A stretch of 21,977 nucleotides of DNA, taken from MED-G78 sp964546275. Its GTDB lineage: Bacteria; Pseudomonadota; Gammaproteobacteria; Magnimaribacterales; D2472. The notes beneath the pieces were generated by a model, which was not told where the DNA came from, did no database searches, and worked only from the letters and a program-made list of their open reading frames with translations. The position numbers and the translations under genes were made by a program. Positions 1 through 7,861 of this stretch are shown here, in pieces; within the stretch, counting starts at the first letter, position 1; each line of letters begins with the position of its first letter. Where the stretch lies: positions 1-21,977 of the forward strand of contig CAZJJG010000023.1 in assembly GCA_964546275.1 (NCBI GenBank), written 5' to 3'.

Positions 1-651
1 GTAGGTTTTGCTCCAGTAATCGATAATGAGACTTTAAAAGAAAATTATAAAGATAATTTTAATAATAATGATTTTGATTTAATAGCAGGCGTAACTCTTG
101 ATGAATATAGATTATGGAGTGTTTTCCATCCACTTTATAAAAATCTTTCAAAAGAAAATTTAAATAAAAGGTTATCTAAAATCTTTAATCATTCAATTGA
201 TAAAATCATTAATCTTTATTCAGATTATATTAAGGAAGATGATTATGGTCATCTGTTGTCAGCTGTAATGACTGATCTAACATTTGGAAGCCCTGTAGAA
301 GATATTTTATCTAGGAATAAAAATTCATATGGATATATATTTACCAGTCAAAGCCCTCTTTTAAATGGTGAGCTTGGGGCTTTTCATGCCTCAGAATTAC
401 CATATTTGTTTGGAGTGCAAAGCAATCCCACTTATAAAAAATGGACTACTGAATCTCGAGATACAACAGCATCATTAATGCAAAATGCATGGGTAAATTT
501 TGCAAAAAATGGTAATCCTTCCAGTGATAATTTTAAATGGATGCAATACAAAAATTCATCTAATTATGCTTTAATTGGATCTTCTCTAAAAAATATTAAT
601 TCCCCATTTAAGGAACGGTACAACTTATTAAATCATGCAAAAAATTTCTAA
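1..651 (+). CDS. Type B carboxylesterase, C-terminal part (5' end outside window)
   Basis: The frame is open from base 1 to the TAA at 649-651 (216 residues), so this is a gene truncated by the window edge, not a small gene starting at the internal ATG at 256. Two carboxylesterase type B landmarks are visible: a VTLDEYRLW segment near residue 35, whose Glu would be the catalytic acid, and GAFHASELPYLFG around residue 129, whose His would be the catalytic base. A WVNFAKNGNP segment typical of the family's C-terminal helix follows. The nucleophile Ser and oxyanion Gly motifs must lie upstream. The family hydrolyses carboxylic esters and is often exported. It overlaps the next, paralogous gene by 17 bases, so the two are probably co-transcribed. 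The exact substrate cannot be told. Confidence 0.85.
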   Translation, partial: VGFAPVIDNETLKENYKDNFNNNDFDLIAGVTLDEYRLWSVFHPLYKNLSKENLNKRLSKIFNHSIDKIINLYSDYIKEDDYGHLLSAVMTDLTFGSPVEDILSRNKNSYGYIFTSQSPLLNGELGAFHASELPYLFGVQSNPTYKKWTTESRDTTASLMQNAWVNFAKNGNPSSDNFKWMQYKNSSNYALIGSSLKNINSPFKERYNLLNHAKNF

Positions 652-2428
652 ATTAATTTTCTTATCTTTTTTACTATCTAATTCCCCTTTAATGTTTGCT
701 GAAGATGCAACTGTTGATATTCAAACTACCTCTGGAATTGTTTTAGGATTTAAAAAGGATCAGGTAATAAATTGGCATGATATCCCTTATGCAAAACCTC
801 CAGTTGGAGAACTGCGATGGAAAGCTCCTCAGTTAATCTTTAATAATCTTGAAAGAATAAATCCTAAAGAAGGAAATTTTTGTGTTCAAGAGCCCTATGA
901 GCGCGGAGGTGCTCCGGGAGATGAAGAAGTTAGCGGAACAGAGGATTGTTTATATTTAGATGTACAAGCACCAATAGTATCTAAAAATAATAAATTACCA
1001 GTTATGTTTTGGATACACGGAGGAGGCAATACATCTGGTTTAAAAGACATTTATAATTTTTCAAAATTAGTCAATAAAGAAGATGTTATTGTTGTCTCTA
1101 TTAATTATAGATTAGGTGCATTCGGCTGGTTCACTCATCCAGCAATTCAAAGCTTTCAATCAGGTCTTGATAAGACTTCAAATTTTGGAACTCTAGATAT
1201 TATTGCAGCATTGAAATGGACTCAAGAAAACATAGCTAAATTTGGAGGAGATCCCAATAATGTAACAATTTTTGGAGAATCTGCTGGCGGTCATAATGTT
1301 CTAAGTTTATTGGTATCAAAAGAAGCAAAAGGTCTATTTCATAAAGCTATTTCTCAATCAGGCTACACAACAACTTATTCAATTGAGGAAGCTTATAAAC
1401 CTAAAAAGGATTCAAATACCTCAAATGCATCTAGCTCAAAGATTTTTTCTAGCCTGCTTCAGTCAATTAAATACTCTAAGTCAGAAGACTTAATTGATAT
1501 AACAGAACAAAGGAAAATCTTGAAAGAAATAGATCCATATTCACTATTTTTACTATATAAAGAGGATGGAGTTAGATCTCTTCCTTTGATTACAGAGGAT
1601 GGTATTACGATGCCATATGAAGGCATGAAGGCCGCCCTAGGCAATCCAGAACATCTTAATATAGTTCCAACAATTGCTGGATCAAATAGAGATGAGGTGA
1701 AATTGTGGCTAGCATCAGCAGAATATTTTGTTAAATTAGATAAAAGCTTTTTAGGAAATATATTAGGAATACCAAAACCAGTTTTAAGAGATAAAAAATC
1801 TTATAAAGCCTTTAATTATTTCAGAGGAACAGCTTGGCAGCTAAGAGGAGTTACTCAACCCTTATCATCAATGTATCAAGCAGGAAATAAGGATGTTTTT
1901 GCTTATAGATTTGATTGGGATGATCATAGAAGATACTTATTTGCAGACTTTGCAGAGTTAATTGGAGCATTTCATGCGTCAGAAATTCCTTTAGTATCAG
2001 GAAATGACGATATGGTTGGTGATTTTGACTTTATTTTATATCCAGCAGGTCCTTCAAAAAGGTTTACTGAAAAAAATATGATGAATTTCTGGGCTAATTT
2101 TGCAAAAAATGGCATACCTGGAAAATCAACTAATAATAAAGTGTGGAACCCTTTTATTAATGAAAATAATAAAAAATCAATCATGATCTTAGATAAAAGA
2201 AGCGATCTAGGAATGCAAAATTTTAATAAAGACTTAAATAGTTTAATTACAGAGCTTGAATTAAGTTCCGTAATTAATTTTAGAGAACAATGCGCTTTGT
2301 TATTTCAAGTTACCACTTTTGTTGGAGAGGACGTTTTTGATGATTATCAAGAAAGACTGGATGGAAAGTGTACAAGAGATTTAGCTAAAGAATTTCTAGA
2401 AGAAAATAGTGGGGTATTAGAGCTATAG
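635..2428 (+). CDS. Exported type B carboxylesterase
   Basis: A complete 597-residue serine hydrolase of the carboxylesterase type B (alpha/beta hydrolase) family. The N-terminus has a Lys then a hydrophobic stretch (about 6-20) ending LMFAEDA, a likely signal peptide cut near residue 22, so it should act in the periplasm or outside. Family landmarks occur in order: EDCLYLDV (103-110), oxyanion hole HGGGN (128-132), nucleophile elbow GESAGG with Ser216, acid Glu354 in GSNRDEV, and base His447 in GAFHASEIP. It is somewhat longer than many bacterial members; the C-terminal 80-odd residues after WANFAKNGIPG contain two Cys and are not an obvious family part. It overlaps the upstream paralogue by 17 bases. 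No Shine-Dalgarno sequence lies at the usual distance, so translation may be coupled. Substrate unknown. Confidence 0.9.
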   Translation: MQKISKLIFLSFLLSNSPLMFAEDATVDIQTTSGIVLGFKKDQVINWHDIPYAKPPVGELRWKAPQLIFNNLERINPKEGNFCVQEPYERGGAPGDEEVSGTEDCLYLDVQAPIVSKNNKLPVMFWIHGGGNTSGLKDIYNFSKLVNKEDVIVVSINYRLGAFGWFTHPAIQSFQSGLDKTSNFGTLDIIAALKWTQENIAKFGGDPNNVTIFGESAGGHNVLSLLVSKEAKGLFHKAISQSGYTTTYSIEEAYKPKKDSNTSNASSSKIFSSLLQSIKYSKSEDLIDITEQRKILKEIDPYSLFLLYKEDGVRSLPLITEDGITMPYEGMKAALGNPEHLNIVPTIAGSNRDEVKLWLASAEYFVKLDKSFLGNILGIPKPVLRDKKSYKAFNYFRGTAWQLRGVTQPLSSMYQAGNKDVFAYRFDWDDHRRYLFADFAELIGAFHASEIPLVSGNDDMVGDFDFILYPAGPSKRFTEKNMMNFWANFAKNGIPGKSTNNKVWNPFINENNKKSIMILDKRSDLGMQNFNKDLNSLITELELSSVINFREQCALLFQVTTFVGEDVFDDYQERLDGKCTRDLAKEFLEENSGVLEL

Positions 2429-2433
2429 CTCTA
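2418..2433. repeat. 16-bp perfect palindrome spanning two convergent stop codons
   Basis: TAGAGCTATAGCTCTA reads the same on both strands and holds the TAG stop of the esterase (2426-2428) and, on the other strand, the TAG stop of the TerB-like gene (2433-2431). As RNA it could form a 6-bp stem with a 4-base loop. No T-tract follows on either side, so a role as an intrinsic bidirectional terminator is only a possibility. Confidence 0.5.
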
Positions 2434-2868
2434 GCTGGAACGAACTTCTTCTTTGAGCTTTAAAACCAAAGAAGATTTAATTCTTATTAGATCAGCAACT
2501 CTTCTAATTAACCTTTCTTCATTAACTTCTAATACATTATCTGCATAAGCTGTTTCCCAAAGTAACTTAATTAATGCAAGTTTTTGTTCTTTATTAAAAT
2601 TACTATTGATATCTTCAACAAAGTCATGAAAAGAAACACTATTTTGAATATGTTCTTCTATAACTTGAAAAAGTTCATCACTAGATTGAGATAATTTAAG
2701 TGAAATCTTTTCAAGACCTGCCTTAATTCTTGCTAGCTCATCATCATCAATATTACCGTCTGCAATTGCTACCTCGTAGGCTAAAGCATATGCAATCAGC
2801 TCAATATCAAAAGAAATATCATCATTAATATTTTTATCTAAAGTTTCTTTTTTAAAAAAATTAAACAT
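2431..2868 (-). CDS. TerB-like (tellurite resistance B family) protein
   Basis: A 145-residue, highly acidic, mostly helical protein. Two similar helical repeats, IADGNIDDDELARI (about 35-48) and AYADNVLEVNEERL (107-120), are the acidic metal-binding-like motifs of the TerB/DjlA-type fold (COG4103-like). The start at 2868 (MFNFFKK) is chosen over the ATG at 2886 because AGGA at 2878-2875 sits 6 bases upstream of it. With that start the gene overlaps the end of the upstream WecA-type gene by 8 bases, so the two form a minus-strand operon. The family's molecular role is poorly defined (stress, membrane-associated, possibly metal binding). It should be cytoplasmic: there is no signal peptide or membrane segment. 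No other ter genes are nearby, so calling it a tellurite resistance gene would be unjustified. Confidence 0.75.
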   Translation of the reverse strand: MFNFFKKETLDKNINDDISFDIELIAYALAYEVAIADGNIDDDELARIKAGLEKISLKLSQSSDELFQVIEEHIQNSVSFHDFVEDINSNFNKEQKLALIKLLWETAYADNVLEVNEERLIRRVADLIRIKSSLVLKLKEEVRSS

Positions 2869-3925
2869 TTGTAGTCCTGACCTCATGGGTTCTATATTTA
2901 AAATGGAATATTAGATAATATACAAGTGCAAATAAACTAAATCCATAAAAAGATATACTTTCACTAAAAGTATTTTCTAAGAAAAGAGCAAATAACCCTA
3001 GAATAGTTGAGAAGCTTAATATAATTAATAATGACATCCCAGGAGAATAATTTTCCATAAGCTTATGGTGAATATGATCTCTGCCTGGCGCTGCCCAACT
3101 TAAGCCTTTTAATGTCCTGGAAATTATTAAGCCAATACAATCTAAAAGCGGTATAGCTATAAACCATACTATTGTCATAGGATTAATTGAATAAGACTCC
3201 ATTTGCGAACAGTGAATAGCTATCCAAGCTACCAAAAAACCAATAAAATTCGACCCATGATCGCCTAAGAATACTGCTCTTTTCTTACCCATTACTCGAA
3301 GATTAAAGACTAAAAATCCTGCCATAGAGCCTATAAGTAGAACCAACATTGAATCAAATATAAATCCTGAAGCTATTCCAGTAAAAAGCATCATAACGAG
3401 AGCAGATCCGGCACATAGCCCATTAATTCCATCTATCATATTAAAAGCATTCATTACACCAACAACACAAAATATGGTTATAGGTATCCCATAAACTCCT
3501 AAATAGATTTCTCCAAAGCCAAATAGGTCACCAAGGTTTTCAAGATAAATTCCAGTGGAATAGATTACAAAAGAAGCCGCTATAAATTGCGCAATTAATC
3601 TATAAGTTGGTTTTATACCCTTAATATCATCAATCAAAAAAACAACAATAATAAAAAATGAAGCAACAAATAGCATTGAAGAAAATAGAGGAATAAAGTC
3701 ATTGAGCTCATTGAGATCAATATATATCTTGCCTGATATTAATAAGCTAACAAAAATAGCTATTCCACCTGTTAAAGGAGTAGGTCTTTTATGAAATTTC
3801 CTGCTTTTATCTGGTAAATCCACCAGTACTTTATTATTCCTAGCAATATTCCTTACAATGTAATTAATTCCCAAAGACACAAAGCCGCTAAGCATAAGAA
3901 AATCTACAAGTATGTTAATATTCAC
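2861..3925 (-). CDS. wecA: Undecaprenyl-phosphate sugar-1-phosphate transferase (WecA/MraY family)
   Basis: An integral membrane protein of 354 residues with about ten hydrophobic segments. It transfers a sugar-1-phosphate (GlcNAc-1-P in WecA) from UDP-sugar to undecaprenyl phosphate, the first step of O-antigen or similar glycan synthesis on the inner membrane. Visible motifs are the Asp pair in FLIDDIKGI (Asp99-Asp100), NAFNMIDGINGL (159-170), FLGDHGSNF (219-227) and the cytoplasmic loop motif GRDHIHHKLM (281-290). The HIHH form favours the WecA/Rfe branch over MraY. Translation starts at GTG (3925-3923), supported by TGAGGAA with AGGA 8 bases upstream. It is divergent from the sugar dehydrogenase, with only 27 bases between starts. 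The true sugar cannot be read from the sequence. Confidence 0.85.
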   Translation of the reverse strand: MNINILVDFLMLSGFVSLGINYIVRNIARNNKVLVDLPDKSRKFHKRPTPLTGGIAIFVSLLISGKIYIDLNELNDFIPLFSSMLFVASFFIIVVFLIDDIKGIKPTYRLIAQFIAASFVIYSTGIYLENLGDLFGFGEIYLGVYGIPITIFCVVGVMNAFNMIDGINGLCAGSALVMMLFTGIASGFIFDSMLVLLIGSMAGFLVFNLRVMGKKRAVFLGDHGSNFIGFLVAWIAIHCSQMESYSINPMTIVWFIAIPLLDCIGLIISRTLKGLSWAAPGRDHIHHKLMENYSPGMSLLIILSFSTILGLFALFLENTFSESISFYGFSLFALVYYLIFHFKYRTHEVRTTNV

Positions 3926-3952
3926 TTATCAATTCCTCATTTAAAACTAAAT

Positions 3953-5122
3953 ATGTTACAAGCTATATATGATACCTTTAAAATAGAAATCTCGGACAAA
4001 AGGCCACATAAAAATGTATTATTTCTTTACATAATACTATCATTTCCTTTAATTTTAAATGCAGATAGATCTAATTTAGATCTATTATCCGCTCCTGAGA
4101 ATTTTCAAATAGAAATTTTTGCTGAAGATATAGCTTCGCCAAGACAAATAACAGAAGGCTCACAATATATATTTACAGCTTCTGGGCCTGAAGGAGAAAT
4201 ATATGCCTTATTAGATAAGAATAATGATTATGTAATAGATGCAAATAGAACAATTGCAACAGATCTTAATAACTCTCGAGGAGTAACTTTTAAAGATGGA
4301 GATTTGTATTTTGCAGAAGTTGATAAGGTATGGGTGATTAGAGATATAGAAAATTGGCTTAACTCAAATAATGTTGGAATGCCTTCTAAAGAACTCATTA
4401 CAGATAACCTTCCATCTGATCCATGGCATGGTTGGAAATGGATAAAATTTGGACCAGATAATAAGTTATATGTTCCTGTTGGAGCTCCATGTAATGTATG
4501 TCTTGAAGAGCTTGAAAATGATGAAAGGTTTAGCTCAATCATGCGATTAAATGATGGAGAGTGGGAGCATGTTGCAAGAGGGGTAAGGAATAGTATTGGT
4601 TTTGACTGGCATCCTGTTACACAGCAACTCTATTTTGCTGATAATGGAAGAGATTGGTTGGGAGATGACTCTCCTTCATGCGAGTTAAATGTTGTAAAAG
4701 AGGATAATAGTTTTTATGGATTCCCTTTTATGCACGCAACTGATGTTATCGATCCAGAATTCGGAGATCCTAACAAAGAGTTTATTCCACCTGTTCTAGA
4801 GTTAGGAGCGCATGTAGCGCCAACAGGAGTAGCATTTTATTCGGATGATCATTTTCCATCTGAGTATCAGAATACTCTTTTTATAACTTTACATGGATCA
4901 TGGAACCGAATGTCACATCCTTCAGGATATACCGTTGTAGCTGTTTCTACAGATGATAAAGGTAATGTTACTGGATACAAAGACTTTATTACAGGATGGC
5001 TTCAAGGCAAAAAAGCTTGGGGTAGGCCTTCTGCACCTTTTGTTATGTCTGATGGATCATTGCTAATTTCTGATGATAAATATGATGTAATTTATCGAGT
5101 TACATACAATCCAGAATCTTAA
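3953..5122 (+). CDS. PQQ-type sugar dehydrogenase (glucose/sorbosone dehydrogenase family)
   Basis: A beta-propeller protein of 389 residues resembling soluble PQQ-dependent glucose dehydrogenase and L-sorbosone dehydrogenase, which oxidise sugars outside the cytoplasm. Family segments are WHGWKWIKFGPDNKLYVPVG (from about 158, with His159 a candidate catalytic base), GVRNSIGFDWHP (210-221), LYFADNGRDWLGDD (226-239) and GRPSAPFVMSDGSLLISDD (357-375). GAPCNVC holds a CxxC pair (180, 183). A hydrophobic stretch at 22-36 ending LNA-DRS looks like a signal peptide, but an unusual 20-residue hydrophilic lead precedes it. No in-frame ATG, GTG or TTG lies closer to the hydrophobic core, and no ribosome binding site is evident at the ATG, so the start is uncertain. 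It heads the eight-gene run. PQQ use is inferred from the family; no PQQ synthesis genes are in the window. Confidence 0.8.
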   Translation: MLQAIYDTFKIEISDKRPHKNVLFLYIILSFPLILNADRSNLDLLSAPENFQIEIFAEDIASPRQITEGSQYIFTASGPEGEIYALLDKNNDYVIDANRTIATDLNNSRGVTFKDGDLYFAEVDKVWVIRDIENWLNSNNVGMPSKELITDNLPSDPWHGWKWIKFGPDNKLYVPVGAPCNVCLEELENDERFSSIMRLNDGEWEHVARGVRNSIGFDWHPVTQQLYFADNGRDWLGDDSPSCELNVVKEDNSFYGFPFMHATDVIDPEFGDPNKEFIPPVLELGAHVAPTGVAFYSDDHFPSEYQNTLFITLHGSWNRMSHPSGYTVVAVSTDDKGNVTGYKDFITGWLQGKKAWGRPSAPFVMSDGSLLISDDKYDVIYRVTYNPES

Positions 5123-5123
5123 T

Positions 5124-6155
5124 ATGACTTTAAGAGTTGGCATCGCTGGATATGGGATAGTTGGGAAAACAAGACATAGAGCCTTAGATAAGAATGATGC
5201 TTTTAATGTTGTTGCTGTCTCTGATATTAATTTTACAGATAATCCAATTAATTTAGAAAGCGTTAATATCTACTCAGATTATAAAGATCTTATTAATCAA
5301 GAAGAGTTAGATGTTTTATTTGTTAGCGTTCCCAACAAACTTGCTTCTGAAGCAACTCTTATAGGTTTAAAAAAAGGTTTAGATGTTTTTTGTGAAAAAC
5401 CACCTGCAAGAAGCTTAAAAGAACTTCTACCAATCAAAGAATACTTAGATGAGCATAAAGACCTTAAGCTTATGTATGGCTTTAATCATAGATTTCATGC
5501 ATCTATTTTAGATGCAATAGAGATTATTAAAAATGGCTCTTTAGGCGAAGTTGTAAATTTAAGAGGAGTTTATGGTAAGTCTAATATGATTAGTTTTAAT
5601 CAAACTGATTGGAGAACTAAACGCTCAGAGTCTGGTGGAGGCATTTTATTAGATCAGGGTATTCATATGCTAGATTTAATGAGGTATTTTGGAGGAGACT
5701 TTAATGATGTGCATTCCTATATTAGTAATGCTTTTTGGAATTTTGATGTCGAAGATAATGCCTATGTGATGATGAAATCAGAAAATGGCGTTGTGGCTCA
5801 ATTAATGTCATCTGCGACACAATGGCAGCATGTATTTAACTTAAATGTAACCTTGCAAAGAGGCTCCTTGGTATTGGGTGGTCTTAGAACTAGTTCAAAA
5901 AGCTATGGTGAAGAAACCTTAACAATTATTAGATCTGCTACAAATGATAGTAATGGAAGTCCTGAGACAGAGGAGCGAAGTTATGATGAGGATATTTCAT
6001 GGGATGAAGAAATTAAATGCTTTGCTAATGTATTGTTGAACTCTGATAAAATAGAAAATGGCTCAATAAGCGAAGCTTTAAAGATTATGGAGCTTATAGA
6101 AAGAATTTATAAAGCCGATCCTGAGTGGAAAGCAAAATATTACAATGAATCTTGA
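5124..6155 (+). CDS. Gfo/Idh/MocA-family oxidoreductase
   Basis: A 343-residue NAD(P)-dependent sugar or cyclitol oxidoreductase. The Rossmann motif GYGIVG lies at residues 9-14 in RVGIAGYGIVGKTRH, the conserved CEKPPA at 90-95 carries the catalytic Lys, and GGGILLDQGIHMLDL (171-185) is the substrate-binding signature with Asp177 and His181. Length matches the family. The ATG lies one base after the upstream stop and has no clear ribosome binding site, so it is probably translated from the shared transcript. It overlaps the phosphatase gene by 11 bases. Members oxidise or reduce hydroxyls of inositols, UDP-sugars or free sugars. In this block it could shape the precursor of an envelope sugar, but the substrate is unknown. 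Confidence 0.85.
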   Translation: MTLRVGIAGYGIVGKTRHRALDKNDAFNVVAVSDINFTDNPINLESVNIYSDYKDLINQEELDVLFVSVPNKLASEATLIGLKKGLDVFCEKPPARSLKELLPIKEYLDEHKDLKLMYGFNHRFHASILDAIEIIKNGSLGEVVNLRGVYGKSNMISFNQTDWRTKRSESGGGILLDQGIHMLDLMRYFGGDFNDVHSYISNAFWNFDVEDNAYVMMKSENGVVAQLMSSATQWQHVFNLNVTLQRGSLVLGGLRTSSKSYGEETLTIIRSATNDSNGSPETEERSYDEDISWDEEIKCFANVLLNSDKIENGSISEALKIMELIERIYKADPEWKAKYYNES

Positions 6156-6897
6156 TAACGAACTACATTTAGCAAAAAAAGCAGCAAAAGAGGCTGGAGA
6201 TTTCTTAACTACTGAAAAGCATAAAATTTCTTCAACTATTTATTCTCAAGATAAAGACATAAAACTTCAAGCAGACTTAGATACTGAAGCTTTGATAATA
6301 AAAATACTTCAAGAAGGATCAGATTTTCCAATATTAGGTGAAGAATCAGGAGCATCAGCAGATAATCTGGGAACAATTTATTGGGTTATTGACCCTCTCG
6401 ATGGAACAGCTAATTTTGCAAGAAATATTCCAATTAGTTGTGTTTCCATTGCTCTTATAAATAACAATAATCCTGTGCTTGGAGTTATTTATGATTTTAA
6501 TCATGAAGATTTGTATACAGGCTCTGAAAATCATAAAGCTGAATTAAATGGGTTAGAAATTTCTGTTTCTGAAGTAAAAGAAAAAGAACTAGGAACCATA
6601 GTAACTGGCTTGCCAGCACAAACAGACTTTTCTGAAATAGCTATGCAAAAGATGATAAATGATTTTCAAACATGGAAAAAAGTTCGAATGATAGGTTCTG
6701 CTGCAATGGCTTCAGTATATGTAGCTTCTGGTAAAGCAGACTTATATAAAGAATTTGGTATATTTTTATGGGATATAGCTGCAGGAGCTGCAATAGTAAA
6801 AGCAGCTGGAGGCTCGGTATCCTTGCTAAATCATAATGAAAAACATCAAGTTGATGCATTTTTTTCAAATAAATATTTAGAAAATGAACACTCTTGA
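6145..6897 (+). CDS. Inositol monophosphatase-family phosphatase
   Basis: A 250-residue Mg2+-dependent phosphatase of the IMPase/CysQ/FBPase superfamily. All metal-site motifs are present: GEES (65-68), DPLDGT (83-88) within WVIDPLDGTANFA, and WDIAAGAAIV from Trp209-Asp210. Members remove phosphate from inositol phosphate, histidinol phosphate, PAP or sugar phosphates. It overlaps the Gfo/Idh/MocA gene by 11 bases and the 2-hydroxyacid dehydrogenase by 14. A KdsC-type role (removing phosphate from a sugar precursor before CMP activation) is an inference from neighbours; SuhB- or CysQ-type roles remain possible. Cytoplasmic, with no signal peptide. Confidence 0.85.
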   Translation: MNLDNELHLAKKAAKEAGDFLTTEKHKISSTIYSQDKDIKLQADLDTEALIIKILQEGSDFPILGEESGASADNLGTIYWVIDPLDGTANFARNIPISCVSIALINNNNPVLGVIYDFNHEDLYTGSENHKAELNGLEISVSEVKEKELGTIVTGLPAQTDFSEIAMQKMINDFQTWKKVRMIGSAAMASVYVASGKADLYKEFGIFLWDIAAGAAIVKAAGGSVSLLNHNEKHQVDAFFSNKYLENEHS

Positions 6898-7852
6898 TAA
6901 AGTAGCAGTTACTTCTAGATCTTTTTCCGCAAACGAAAGTCTTGTTAAAGAATTAAAAAAAAGATATTCAAATATTCAACTTAATACCAGTGGAAAAACT
7001 CTTAAAGGAGAGGATTTATTAGAATTTTTGCATGGACAAAATAAGGTTATTGTTGGCTTAGAGAATTTTAATAAAGAACTCATTGAACAATTGCCTGAGT
7101 TACATGTAATAAGTAAGTTTGGAGTTGGCTTAAATAATATTGACTTAAGAACTATGGCAGATAAGTCTATTGCATTGGGATTTCAGCCTGGAACTAATAA
7201 GCAATCGGTTGCAGAGTTAGCACTCATGCATATGCTTATTGCTCTTAGAAAGTTACCAAATAGCAAAGAAGAAATTTTAAATAATATTTGGAGTCAAAAT
7301 AAAGGCCATGAGTTATATGGTAAATCAGTTGGGATAATAGGTTTTGGTAATATTGGTCAAAGACTAGCTGAACTTTTAGAACCTTTTCACTGTAATATTT
7401 TCTTTTATGACAATATAGATTTTTCTTATGAAAATCTTAAATCAATATATCCAAAGAAATCTGATAGTTTTATAAATAATATAAATCAAAAACCTCTCAA
7501 TACATTATTAGAAAGTTCAGACATTATCTCGATTCATATCCCCTTGGTTAAAGAGACTCAAAATTTAATACAAGATAAAGAATTTGGGTTAATGAAAGAG
7601 GATATTAGGATTATTAACACCTCGCGAGGCGGTATTGTGGATGAAGATGCATTACTCAAGTTTCTTACAGATAAAACAAAAGCATTTGCTGGATTTGATG
7701 TATTTGAAACTGAGCCAGCTTTTAATCATCCTCTTTTAAAGCTCAATAATTTTTATGCAACATCTCATCTTGGTAGCATGACAATAGAAGGTGTTATATC
7801 TATGGGCATGGCTGCTATTAATGGACTGGATGAAAATGACATACCTCTATAG
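6884..7852 (+). CDS. D-isomer-specific 2-hydroxyacid dehydrogenase
   Basis: A 322-residue NAD(P)-dependent dehydrogenase of the SerA/GyaR/LdhA superfamily. The nucleotide-binding motif GFGNIG is at 153-158. The catalytic residues are Arg248 in NTSRGG, Glu277 in FETEP and His295 in TSHLGS. FGVGLNNID at about 79-87 is typical of phosphoglycerate-dehydrogenase-like members. It has no C-terminal ACT domain, so it is not a full-length regulated SerA. The start overlaps the phosphatase by 14 bases and lacks a clear ribosome binding site. It interconverts a 2-keto acid and a D-2-hydroxy acid. Next to a 2-keto-3-deoxy-acid-type aldolase it could act on a sugar acid, but the substrate is not known. 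Confidence 0.85.
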   Translation: MNTLDKVAVTSRSFSANESLVKELKKRYSNIQLNTSGKTLKGEDLLEFLHGQNKVIVGLENFNKELIEQLPELHVISKFGVGLNNIDLRTMADKSIALGFQPGTNKQSVAELALMHMLIALRKLPNSKEEILNNIWSQNKGHELYGKSVGIIGFGNIGQRLAELLEPFHCNIFFYDNIDFSYENLKSIYPKKSDSFINNINQKPLNTLLESSDIISIHIPLVKETQNLIQDKEFGLMKEDIRIINTSRGGIVDEDALLKFLTDKTKAFAGFDVFETEPAFNHPLLKLNNFYATSHLGSMTIEGVISMGMAAINGLDENDIPL

Positions 7853-7861
7853 AATTACATT

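Noticed and set aside
256..651. ATG at 256 as the start of a small 131-residue gene
   Set aside because: The same frame is open to base 1 and encodes upstream esterase sequence, including the catalytic-acid segment.
2869..2886. ATG at 2886 as start of the TerB-like gene
   Set aside because: The ribosome binding site AGGA (2878-2875) lies downstream of this ATG and at the right distance from the ATG at 2868.
4228..4542. Minus-strand 104-residue open frame inside the sugar dehydrogenase
   Set aside because: It lies wholly within a well-supported gene on the other strand and shows no family-like motif. The same applies to the other frames inside genes, for example 12284-12508, 19637-19852 and 20172-20405 on the minus strand and 19912-20109 on the plus strand.
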